In this document: one piece after another, positions 56,355 to 64,000 of the stretch
Numbering within the stretch: the stretch's first letter is position 1
How the letters are laid out: every line of letters starts with the position of its first letter
Origin: Oxalobacteraceae bacterium
GTDB lineage: Bacteria; Pseudomonadota; Gammaproteobacteria; Burkholderiales; Burkholderiaceae_D
Assembly (NCBI GenBank): GCA_025352145.1
Contig: JANXTY010000006.1
Coordinates: 124,001-188,000, forward strand
Direction: 5' to 3'
Length of the DNA: 64,000 nucleotides
The notes under the pieces: model-generated
What the model was told of the DNA's origin: nothing
The model's input: the letters and a program-made list of their open reading frames with translations, nothing else
The model's database searches: none
Program-made: the position numbers and the translations under genes

Positions 56355-57074
56355 TTAGTCTGCAGCTTTGTTTTTCGCCTTGGCGGGAGCCGCAGCACGT
56401 TTGACAGGCGTCCGTTTCGTCGGCGCTTTGGCAGCAGCGACGGTAGCAGTTTTGGTTGCGGCTACTTTGACCGTTTTTCCAACCGGTTGTAACTCGTCGA
56501 GAGAGGATTTCTTGACGATCTTTTTGGGCGTTGCGGTGGCTTTCTTGGTGGCTGCTTTTATTGCGACCGCTTTGGGTACGCGCGTGGTTGCAGTCCGGGT
56601 GACCGGTTTGCGAGTCGATTTTTTAGGCGCTTCTTCGATGTTCGCTTGGCTAACCGTTAAATGACGTGCGACTTTTTTGGGGGCCGCTTCCGCATCCATT
56701 GGTTCTGATGCAGTGCGTTTGGAGGTGCGTTTGGCAGCGCCAAGCTTGATTGGTTTTTCGCCCCAGATTTCTTCAAGTCGATAATAGGCGCGAATAGCGG
56801 GTTGCATAATATGTACAATCATGTCGCCCAAGTCGACGAGCACCCACTCGCCGGTATCCTGGCCTTCTACGCTTAAAATGTTACCGCCATTTTCCTTGAC
56901 CTTGTCGCGCACTGAGGCGGCCAAGGCTTTTGTCTGTCGGTTGGAAGTGCCGGAGGCAATCGCGATGCGATCAAACAGGCTGGTGAGGTGGCTGGTATCA
57001 AATACCACAATATCTTGGGCTTTGACGTCCTCAAGGGCATCGATAACGAGGGCTTGTAATTTTTTAATATCCAT
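56355..57074 (-). CDS. rsfS: Ribosome silencing factor RsfS with long basic tail
   Basis: 239-aa protein. Residues about 1-115 are the RsfS domain that binds uL14 and blocks 30S-50S joining: KAQDIVVFDTSHLTSLFDRI, ASGTSNRQTKALAASV, EGQDTGEWVLVDLGDMIVHIM and YYRLEEIWG. The rest (about 120-239) is Lys/Ala/Thr/Val-rich, with repeated KKATATPKK-like and AAAPAKAKNK segments. Standard RsfS is about 105-120 aa. The frame is intact, so this is a genuine extension, perhaps nucleic-acid binding (inferred). The gene begins immediately after the nadD stop. Confidence 0.94.
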   Translation of the reverse strand: MDIKKLQALVIDALEDVKAQDIVVFDTSHLTSLFDRIAIASGTSNRQTKALAASVRDKVKENGGNILSVEGQDTGEWVLVDLGDMIVHIMQPAIRAYYRLEEIWGEKPIKLGAAKRTSKRTASEPMDAEAAPKKVARHLTVSQANIEEAPKKSTRKPVTRTATTRVPKAVAIKAATKKATATPKKIVKKSSLDELQPVGKTVKVAATKTATVAAAKAPTKRTPVKRAAAPAKAKNKAAD

Positions 57075-57743
57075 TTAGTTTTTATAAAGGTGATGTTGTT
57101 CAATATAGTCTAGCACTACAGCAGGAATAAGCGCGTTTGGCCTAAGCCCTTGCTGTAATTGTGCGCGCATTTCTGTAGCTGACAGGTCTATCGTCAAGTC
57201 GTGAGCCAAATAAATGAACCCGTGCGCCGTGTTACGAATTTGTTTCAGCGTTCCGGTTCGGTGGAAAATCTCCGCCTGGACCGCAGGCGCAATTCCTGTT
57301 GCGTCCATATGAAAACCAGGGCGGGACGCGGCGCATATATGTGCGTACTCAAATAGAGATTGCCACTCTTTCCATGTGTGGAGATGTTGTAACTGGTCTG
57401 CGCCCATTAAAAAAATAATTGAGGTATCCGGCCCTAATAGCGTTCTTAATGCGCGCAGGGTATCGATGGTGTAGCTAAAACCTTGATGCTCGACCTCAGA
57501 CTGATCAATTACGACTGGCAGCGCCATTTTGTTAAATGCGCGGCGCAGCATTTCAATGCGATGTTGAGCCCCGGCCTGCAAACCTTTTTTCTGCCAGGGG
57601 CTGCCGACTGGAATCAAGCGCAATTCATCCGGTTGCAATTGTTCCACAAAATAAGTGGCGAGCGCTAGGTGGCCCTGATGCACCGGGTCAAAACTGCCTC
57701 CCAATATTGCAACGCATCGTCGGGCAGAGGCATGTATCGCCAT
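57075..57743 (-). CDS. nadD: Nicotinate-mononucleotide adenylyltransferase
   Basis: 222-aa enzyme of NAD synthesis joining nicotinate mononucleotide and ATP. The nucleotidyltransferase HxGH motif is in ILGGSFDPVHQGHLALA, and SATEMR is near the C-terminus. PVGSPWQKKGL and FLMGADQLQHLHTWK are NadD features. The start is ATG 57743, sharing one base with the hemF stop (TAATG), rather than the frame opening at 57755. It is followed directly by rsfS. Confidence 0.95.
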   Translation of the reverse strand: MAIHASARRCVAILGGSFDPVHQGHLALATYFVEQLQPDELRLIPVGSPWQKKGLQAGAQHRIEMLRRAFNKMALPVVIDQSEVEHQGFSYTIDTLRALRTLLGPDTSIIFLMGADQLQHLHTWKEWQSLFEYAHICAASRPGFHMDATGIAPAVQAEIFHRTGTLKQIRNTAHGFIYLAHDLTIDLSATEMRAQLQQGLRPNALIPAVVLDYIEQHHLYKN

Positions 57744-58660
57744 TACGTTACCCAATCTCGATGAATCAGGAAATCCGTGTACAACCTGGCTTCGGGGCTT
57801 CCGGCCTCTGGCTCCCAGTTATAACGCCATTTAACGATGGGCGGCATCGACATCAGAATCGATTCAGTGCGCCCGCCCGATTGCAGGCCGAACAGGGTAC
57901 CACGATCGAACACCAGATTGAATTCGACGTAACGTCCACGTCGATAAGCCTGGAAATCCCGTTCTCTTTCACCATACTGCAGGGCGATGCGTTTTTCCAG
58001 AATGGGCAAGTAGGCGGGGATCAAAGAATTGCCCACGTTTTGGGTCATGGCAAAACTTTGTTCGAAACCCAGCGCATTGAAATCATCGAAAAAAATCCCA
58101 CCCACGCCGCGTGGCTCTTTCCGATGTTTCAGATAAAAATAGTCGTCGCACCATTTCTTAAAACGTCCATGCAGATCGGCACCATAGGACATCAGCGATG
58201 CTTTGCAAGTCGCATGAAAATGTCGTGCATCTTCCACAAAGCCGTAATATGGGGTCAGGTCCATACCGCCACCAAACCACCAGACTGCTTCTTGTCCTTG
58301 GTTGCCAGTACAGAAAAAACGCACATTCATATGGACCGTAGGCGCGTAGGGATTGCGGGGATGCAGCACCAGTGATACGCCCATTGCTTCCCAGGGGCGA
58401 CCGGCCAGTTCAGGTCGCCCGGCGGCTGCGGAAGGGGGTAAATTCACCCCCATAACATGTGAAAAATTAACGCCCCCGCGTTCAAATACATTGCCCTCTT
58501 CGATCACGCGCGAGAGGCCGCCACCACCTTCTGGACGATCCCAGGCATCACCGAAGAAAGGCTTGCCATCGACTTTTTCTAGCGCCGTGACGATGTTTGC
58601 TTGCAGATCAAGAAAATAGGTTTTGACTGCCATTGATGAGGGCGTAGAAGGCATAAGCAT
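57743..58660 (-). CDS. hemF: Oxygen-dependent coproporphyrinogen III oxidase
   Basis: 305-aa aerobic heme-synthesis enzyme that converts coproporphyrinogen III to protoporphyrinogen IX. Family motifs are [55 protein letters not shown] and [27 protein letters not shown]. The length is near the E. coli protein (299 aa). ATG 58660 is preceded by GGTGG; ATGs at 58654 and 58633 are alternatives. Confidence 0.96.
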   Translation of the reverse strand: MLMPSTPSSMAVKTYFLDLQANIVTALEKVDGKPFFGDAWDRPEGGGGLSRVIEEGNVFERGGVNFSHVMGVNLPPSAAAGRPELAGRPWEAMGVSLVLHPRNPYAPTVHMNVRFFCTGNQGQEAVWWFGGGMDLTPYYGFVEDARHFHATCKASLMSYGADLHGRFKKWCDDYFYLKHRKEPRGVGGIFFDDFNALGFEQSFAMTQNVGNSLIPAYLPILEKRIALQYGERERDFQAYRRGRYVEFNLVFDRGTLFGLQSGGRTESILMSMPPIVKWRYNWEPEAGSPEARLYTDFLIHRDWVT

Positions 58661-58848
58661 CAGCGCATTTCCACCAAAAAGGATTGCGACAAAATTGATC
58701 CGCAGGGTGTGTCGTGCGCCCTAGCGTTCAAGCAGCCGCGTGGAAGCGGGTATGCGGGGCATACTCTACCCATATCAAATTGCGTTAGTCCCATTAGTTT
58801 ATTGCGTTGCTCGCTATGGTGAATGGGGTGTTCATCGACGAAAAAATC

Positions 58849-60120
58849 TCAATGCAGTTTAATCGCACGCCAGCCGATATCACGCCGAAGCTGGGCACCC
58901 GCAAAATGGATTTTGTCGACGTTATCGTAAGCCTGACGTTGCGCCATTTTCACGCTATCGCCCAAGCCGACTACGCACAATACGCGGCCACCGGAGGTGC
59001 TGAGTTTGCCATTTTCTAAGGTCGTTCCCGCATGGAAGGTCACGCATTCGCTCGTTTCAGGTGGGATGCCGGTAATGGCATCGCCTTTTTGCGGCGTATC
59101 GGGATAATTCGCTGCTGCCAGTACCACACCAAGAGCGGTACGCCGATCCCATTCCAGCTCCACCGCATCGAGGGTGCCGTTCACAGCATGTTCCATTACA
59201 GTCACCAAATCGCTTTTGAGGCGCGCCATGATCGGCTGCGTTTCTGGGTCGCCCATGCGGCAGTTGAATTCGAGGGTTTTTGGATTTCCTTGCGGATCAA
59301 TCATCAGCCCAGCATATAAAAATCCCGTAAACGGAATGCCGTCTTTGGCCATACCTTGTACTGTTGGCACGATAATCTCGCGCATCACGCGGGCGTGTAA
59401 TGCTGGGGTGACGATGGGGGCCGGCGAATATGCGCCCATGCCGCCGGTATTGGGGCCTTCATCATGATCCTTCAGACGTTTGTGATCTTGGCTCGTGGCC
59501 AGAGGCAGAATATTTTTACCATCTACCATGACGATGAAACTGGCTTCTTCTCCCAATAGAAATTCTTCGATGACCACGCGCGCGCCAGCGTTGCCTAGCT
59601 TATTATCGGATAACATCATGTCGACTGCCCCGTGTGCATCGTCAAGGTTCATGGCGACTACTACGCCTTTTCCGGCAGCCAAGCCGTCGGCTTTGATGAC
59701 GATAGGTGCGCCTTGTTGATCGATGTAGGCGTGCGCAGCACGCGGGTCGGAAAAAGTCTGGTATTTTGCCGTTGGAATGGCATGGTGCTGCATGAATGAC
59801 TTGGCAAAATCCTTGGAACTTTCCAACTGAGCGGCTTCCTTGGTGGGGCCAAAAATTTTCAGGCTGCGTGAGTTGAAAATGTTCACGATACCCAATGCCA
59901 ACGGCGTCTCTGGTCCGACCACGGTCAAAGCAATATGTTCTTTCTCGACAAAATCGGCCAAGGCAGAGGGATCTGTGATGTTGATATTGACCAAGCAGGG
60001 ATCAAGTGCGGTACCACCGTTTCCCGGTGCGACGTACACCATTTGTATTTTTTTAGATTGCGCCAATTTCCATGCCAAAGCATGTTCGCGGCCGCCAGAA
60101 CCGACTACAAGAATTTTCAT
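58849..60120 (-). CDS. purD: Phosphoribosylamine-glycine ligase
   Basis: 423-aa purine-synthesis ATP-grasp enzyme. The N-terminus MKILVVGSGGREHALAWKLAQS and VGPETPLALGIVN are typical. The ATP-grasp region has IKADGLAAGKGVVVA and EEFLLGEEASFIVMVDG. Metal site and core motifs are FNCRMGDPETQPIMARL. The length matches the family. It lies between yebC and hemF on the same strand. Confidence 0.97.
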   Translation of the reverse strand: MKILVVGSGGREHALAWKLAQSKKIQMVYVAPGNGGTALDPCLVNINITDPSALADFVEKEHIALTVVGPETPLALGIVNIFNSRSLKIFGPTKEAAQLESSKDFAKSFMQHHAIPTAKYQTFSDPRAAHAYIDQQGAPIVIKADGLAAGKGVVVAMNLDDAHGAVDMMLSDNKLGNAGARVVIEEFLLGEEASFIVMVDGKNILPLATSQDHKRLKDHDEGPNTGGMGAYSPAPIVTPALHARVMREIIVPTVQGMAKDGIPFTGFLYAGLMIDPQGNPKTLEFNCRMGDPETQPIMARLKSDLVTVMEHAVNGTLDAVELEWDRRTALGVVLAAANYPDTPQKGDAITGIPPETSECVTFHAGTTLENGKLSTSGGRVLCVVGLGDSVKMAQRQAYDNVDKIHFAGAQLRRDIGWRAIKLH

Positions 60121-60195
60121 AAGAAATCGTTAATAAATGAGGTGGCTAAAAGGTATTTATCGGAGATAGTCGAATGCGCTTGTCAGGGCGTGCCC

Positions 60196-60921
60196 TTATT
60201 CTTCAATAATGGCATTGCAATAAATTTCTTGTACATCATCGAGGTTCTCCAGCGCGTCGAGCAGTTTTTGCATTTTCAGCGCATCGTCCCCGGAAAAAAC
60301 GGTTTCCACGTTGGGTTTCATCAGGATTTCGGCGACCTCGGCTTTAAATCCGGATTTCTCCAGCATCTCTTTTATTATCGCAAAATCAGGGGGCGGGCAT
60401 AACACTTCAAAGCCGCCTTCTTCGTCAGCAATCACGTCTTCTGCACCGGCTTCCAGGGCTGCTTCCATCAACGCATCTTCATTGGTGCCCGGCGCAAAAA
60501 ACAATTGGCCGCAATGCTTGAACATAAAGGCTACCGAGCCTTCATTGCCCATGTTGCCGCCAAATTTAGCAAAGGCATGACGTACTTCGGCTACCGTGCG
60601 CACGCGATTGTCGGTCATGCAATCGACGATGATGGCGGCGCCGTTAATGCCGTAGCCCTCGTAGCGAACTTCTTCATAGTTGGCACCATCCAGACCACCT
60701 GCGCCACGCTGAATCGCGCGTTGGACATTGTCTTTAGGCATGTTGGCATCGGCGGCTTTATCGACCGCCAGTCGCAGACGGGGATTAGTGGCGATATCGG
60801 CACCGCCCAAGCGGGCACCGACGGTAATTTCTTTGATCAGCCGACACCAGATTTTTCCGCGTTTAGCGTCTGTTGCTGCCTTTTTGTGTTTGATGTTGGC
60901 CCATTTACTATGTCCTGCCAT
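60196..60921 (-). CDS. yebC: YebC/PmpR-family protein (TACO1-like)
   Basis: 241-aa member: [33 protein letters not shown] is the standard N-terminus, followed by [13 protein letters not shown] and a [21 protein letters not shown] segment. Some members act in transcription, others help ribosomes translate difficult motifs such as polyproline; which applies here is not known. It is the first gene of the minus-strand housekeeping series. Confidence 0.95.
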   Translation of the reverse strand: MAGHSKWANIKHKKAATDAKRGKIWCRLIKEITVGARLGGADIATNPRLRLAVDKAADANMPKDNVQRAIQRGAGGLDGANYEEVRYEGYGINGAAIIVDCMTDNRVRTVAEVRHAFAKFGGNMGNEGSVAFMFKHCGQLFFAPGTNEDALMEAALEAGAEDVIADEEGGFEVLCPPPDFAIIKEMLEKSGFKAEVAEILMKPNVETVFSGDDALKMQKLLDALENLDDVQEIYCNAIIEE

Positions 60922-61152
60922 GGCGATTCTCTCTCAGACGAGTTGGCGATTAAGTTAACGATGGAATTAGCGATTAAGGGGGAGCATTTTACCATTAGGA
61001 AGGAGGTAAAACTGTTCCAGCAGAGAGCCGTTCTTTTAGCCGTCTGGGTGGGATGGCCGTGAGCGGCATGCTGGATGGGAATAGTTTGGCTCAAGTCCTC
61101 CTCTACAATTGGCCAAGAAGTTCTGATAGTCATATTAATTTACAATTGCGGC

Positions 61153-62061
61153 ATGATAAATACAAGAAACCGCGACACACGCCAGGCCTTTCTGGTCGGC
61201 TTGGCAATCGCCATTACGGGCGCGATACTTTTTTCAGCCAAAGCCATTGTGGCCAAGCTGATTTATCGTTACCACGTCGATGCAGTGACCTTGCTCGCTT
61301 TCCGAATGTTGTTTGCGCTGCCTTTTTTTGCGGGAGTAGCTTTATGGAAAATGCGTACCTCGGCCCCTTTGTCGTGCAGCGACCGGTGGCGGTTGATCGG
61401 ACTAGGACTGATTGGCTATTACTTATCAAGCTTCCTGGATTTTCTGGGTTTACAGTATATTTCAGTCGGTCTTGAACGCTTGATTTTGTTTTTAACGCCC
61501 TCTTTTGTATTGCTCATTTCATTAATCTCGTTGAGAAGGCGAGTCACTCGCATTGAATGGCTCGCGCTCGGCATTTCCTATTTGGGCATTGTGCTCGTGT
61601 TTCTGCATGATTTGAATCGAGGAAGCAGCAATGTAGCCTTAGGTGCAACCCTCGTTCTCGGGGCGGCGATTTCTTATTCCTTGTACCTGATTTTTTCGGG
61701 GGAAATGGTACGGCGAATTGGCTCGTTGCGCTTGGTTTCCTATGCGATGTGCATTTCCAGCGTGGCGTGCATAGGACAATTTTTTTTGATGCGACCGGCT
61801 GTCATGCTCTTCCAACCCACGGATGTGTATTATTTGTCTCTTGTGAATGCATTTTTTTGTACCGTATTACCCGTTTTTTTGACGATGATTGCTGTCGCCA
61901 GAATTGGTGCTGCGGCTACCTCACAGACAGGCATGGTCGGACCGGTATCGACTTTGTTTTTAGGCGCGATTGTTTTGAACGAGCCCATTAGCAGCTGGCA
62001 ATTGGCTGGGACCGGATTGGTACTAATGGGGATATACTTCTTGTCGAAGAAAACTACGTAA
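61153..62061 (+). CDS. EamA/DMT-family membrane transporter
   Basis: 302-aa protein with about ten hydrophobic helices in two EamA repeats of about 145 residues (AFLVGLAIAITGAILFSAKA; SYSLYLIFSGEMVRRI). The C-terminal repeat ends with the usual PVSTLFLGAIVLNEPISSWQ and GTGLVLMGIYFLS. ATG 61153 is chosen over the frame opening at 61075 because the helix-rich family start follows at once. It probably exports a small metabolite; substrate unknown. Confidence 0.87.
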   Translation: MINTRNRDTRQAFLVGLAIAITGAILFSAKAIVAKLIYRYHVDAVTLLAFRMLFALPFFAGVALWKMRTSAPLSCSDRWRLIGLGLIGYYLSSFLDFLGLQYISVGLERLILFLTPSFVLLISLISLRRRVTRIEWLALGISYLGIVLVFLHDLNRGSSNVALGATLVLGAAISYSLYLIFSGEMVRRIGSLRLVSYAMCISSVACIGQFFLMRPAVMLFQPTDVYYLSLVNAFFCTVLPVFLTMIAVARIGAAATSQTGMVGPVSTLFLGAIVLNEPISSWQLAGTGLVLMGIYFLSKKTT

Positions 62062-62136
62062 AGAAACGCGCTATGAATCTGTCTACTGCGTGCCTTGTTC
62101 TATCGGGGTGGCGGGCATTGTTGTGAGGATGATGGA

Positions 62137-62295
62137 ATGAAAAATAACCAAGACGATCCTTCGGAACACCCGGTCAATTCTCATTCCAATGAGGAAGACG
62201 CGCCAAAATTCGGACGCTTGTTGGTGGTACTGGCGCTTGCTGTGATACTCATTACTGTGATTACTTTTGTCACAGGGGCGTATTATTCCAACTAA
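62137..62295 (+). CDS. Small single-span membrane protein
   Basis: 52-aa protein with a hydrophilic acidic N-terminus (about 27 aa, rich in Asn, Asp, Glu and His) and one membrane helix (LLVVLALAVILITVITFVTGA). GAGGAT lies upstream of ATG 62137. The charged N-terminus before a single C-terminal helix suggests a tail-anchored inner-membrane protein. I do not recognise the family. Confidence 0.6.
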   Translation: MKNNQDDPSEHPVNSHSNEEDAPKFGRLLVVLALAVILITVITFVTGAYYSN

Positions 62296-62342
62296 TCATT
62301 TGTCCAAAGTGAAAAACGTATGTCAACTATTAACTTGTGCTC

Positions 62343-64000
62343 ATGAGTAACGCCGACTTCCCCAAGACAGAAAAAATGATGCCGAAGTCCAATCGCGCAT
62401 TGATATTGCGTAGTTTGGTACCGATCGCATCTAGTGTTTTTTCTGAACATCTTCAAGTATTTTTGTTGCGCCTTACCGAAGCGCTTCGTCAACACAGCCA
62501 ACAAAAATCGCGCCCCGTCGAAGCACTTCTTTGTGAATCTGCACTTGGTTATATCAAGAAAAATAGTTTGCAATTTTATGCGACGGCGCCGGGTTATCTG
62601 ACGCATTTGTTGATTGACGAAATCGACTTGACTGAAAACAAATTCCAGAAGAAAGATACTGACAATGCCAATAATCCTGCTTCGTTGAGTTTTGATGAAA
62701 TAGAAAAGAGGGCGGCGATCCAAAAGCTCAGCCAAGCGGTTGAGCATGCAAATGCCGAAGTGCTGGACGAGTTTAATAAGCGTGTCGCCTATTTATTGCA
62801 ATCCCGGACGATAGCGGGCAGTCGCAACCCATTTCGGCCGGAAACGTTTATTCAGGCGCTTTACGACGCGTGGTGCGATTTTTATGTCGAATCCGATTCG
62901 CATAATATGGTTTTACGCTTATTGCGCGCTGAAACGTTTTCATCCATTTCAGCGATTCTTCAAATACTTAATGAAGCACTGATTGCGCGCCGAATTTTAG
63001 TAGATCAGGCCAATGAATCCGCGCCTGCCAATGAGGTACCAGACAATCCCATAACACGTCATCAGGGAGGCAAGGAATCCTTACACCAAAAAAAATTAAG
63101 ACAACTTCTGCCAGATGAAGAAAGCAGCATGGGCGATTTGTTAATCCCCAATCTGTTCCCTGTTGCAAAGTGCGAAGACGAGCGAGGCGAGGTTAGCGTG
63201 CATGGCATCGCCACCACATTGCAGCGGAGAATGTATTTGGACGTCAGTGACGATGGAGCGGGAGGTAAAGGTGAGGCTACCATCTTGCATAATTTTAAAA
63301 ATCAGATGCAACCCGGACTCCTTACCCAAAATCAGCACAGCGCGGTGGAGCTGCTTATCAGTATTTATGAATATATTTTCGCCAACGATGGAATCCATGA
63401 CGAAATTAAAGCACTGATCGCACCCTTGCAAATTCCTACGCTCAAAGCTGCGTTGCTCAATAAGGATTTTTTCTTTAAGGAAACCCATCCGGCACGGCAC
63501 CTTCTTGAAATTCTGTTTAAGGCAAGTATCTTTTGGAATCCCGATGGCGGCACGCAAGATCCTTTGTATTTAGCTATTAAAAATAGCGTCGATCAGTTGA
63601 AATATGAAGAAGAGCCTTCGAGCGATCTATTTGCTGCCGTTGCTTCAGAGTTCGAATCTTTTGTCTCCGAAGAGACAGGTTGGTCGGAAATAGCGTTGAC
63701 CGAGCCGATTGCAGAAGCGCTGCGTCAGGAAAAAATTCGTCTTTCGCACGATAAGGCAATGGCAGAGGTGGAGGCCCGTATCGATACGGGCGAGATTGCT
63801 GGATTTGTTGAGAAATTTCTGGAAATGTATTGGGTTCCCGTGCTTGCCTTGGCGTATAGCGTGAAGGACGACAAGCCGGATGCACTCGATAATGCTTTAA
63901 AAACGATGGACGATTTAATTTGGAGCATGAAGCCCAAGGCTAACCCCGAGGAGCGCAAGGAATTGATTGCTAAATTACCTTCCTTATTGTCGTTGACCAA
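62343..64000 (+). CDS. DUF1631-type protein, C-terminus beyond window
   Basis: An open frame from ATG 62343 runs to the window edge, 552 codons with no stop. The content matches large soluble DUF1631-type proteins of betaproteobacteria (ALIARRILVDQANES, LSFDEIEKRAAIQKL, FLEMYWVPVLALAYS); the family match is from memory and moderate. There is no signal peptide or membrane helix. Function is unknown. An in-frame ATG at 62376 is another possible start. The minus-strand frames over this stretch are shadows of it. Confidence 0.7.
   Translation, partial: MSNADFPKTEKMMPKSNRALILRSLVPIASSVFSEHLQVFLLRLTEALRQHSQQKSRPVEALLCESALGYIKKNSLQFYATAPGYLTHLLIDEIDLTENKFQKKDTDNANNPASLSFDEIEKRAAIQKLSQAVEHANAEVLDEFNKRVAYLLQSRTIAGSRNPFRPETFIQALYDAWCDFYVESDSHNMVLRLLRAETFSSISAILQILNEALIARRILVDQANESAPANEVPDNPITRHQGGKESLHQKKLRQLLPDEESSMGDLLIPNLFPVAKCEDERGEVSVHGIATTLQRRMYLDVSDDGAGGKGEATILHNFKNQMQPGLLTQNQHSAVELLISIYEYIFANDGIHDEIKALIAPLQIPTLKAALLNKDFFFKETHPARHLLEILFKASIFWNPDGGTQDPLYLAIKNSVDQLKYEEEPSSDLFAAVASEFESFVSEETGWSEIALTEPIAEALRQEKIRLSHDKAMAEVEARIDTGEIAGFVEKFLEMYWVPVLALAYSVKDDKPDALDNALKTMDDLIWSMKPKANPEERKELIAKLPSLLSLT

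Noticed and set aside
57536-58375. 279-aa plus-strand frame opposite nadD and hemF
   Set aside because: It covers two clear housekeeping genes on the other strand, and its translation has no domain structure.

Overview
The window looks like a chromosomal segment of a betaproteobacterium, most likely Burkholderiales and near the Oxalobacteraceae. Supporting signs are the purD-hemF-nadD-rsfS-rlmH-maf-rng gene order, the moderate GC content, RND efflux genes, and DUF4214/RTX-type giant proteins encoded with a type I secretion system (T1SS). The genus assignment is inference. No tRNA, rRNA, insertion sequence or CRISPR array was recognised.

Layout. (1) 1-7446: end of an unknown gene, then a divergent acrR / acrA-acrB-outer membrane factor efflux locus with an AcrR-type operator. 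(2) 7622-9867: a short asparaginase-like protein, a metallophosphoesterase lipoprotein and a 61-aa ORF. (3) 10467-14886: a serralysin-like metalloprotease with a DUF4214 tail, and a GabD-type dehydrogenase. (4) 15071-21605 (minus): overlapping methyltransferase and two double-domain GT4 glycosyltransferases. (5) 21885-28172: a Crp-type regulator, VanZ-like protein, TPR/beta-barrel protein and CHASE2 adenylate cyclase (minus), then a divergent FecR-domain protein (plus). (6) 28462-34026: a 1065-aa DUF4214/RTX S-layer-like protein and two methyltransferases. (7) 34096-38613: two divergent TPR-GT41 (O-GlcNAc-transferase-like) proteins. (8) 38901-43422: a complete PrtD/PrtE/TolC type I secretion operon. 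(9) 43463-53554: trhO, dnaE, O-antigen ligase-like protein, msbA and two GT9 heptosyltransferase-like genes. (10) 53643-60921 (minus): yebC, purD, hemF, nadD, rsfS, rlmH, maf, rng. (11) 61153-64000: an EamA transporter, a small membrane protein and the start of a DUF1631 protein.

The most interesting part is 10467-43422. It reads as one surface-protein system: two probable T1SS cargoes that share a DUF4214 module, their exporter, several glycosyltransferases that could decorate cargo or surface polysaccharide, and a cAMP circuit. Perfect TGTGA-N6-TCACA boxes lie upstream of the FecR-domain gene, the S-layer-like gene and the secretion operon. The nearby Crp-type protein keeps the cAMP-contact residues and a CRP-like recognition helix, and a predicted adenylate cyclase is encoded a few genes away. 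The individual families are recognisable; their joint operation is inferred from sequence only.
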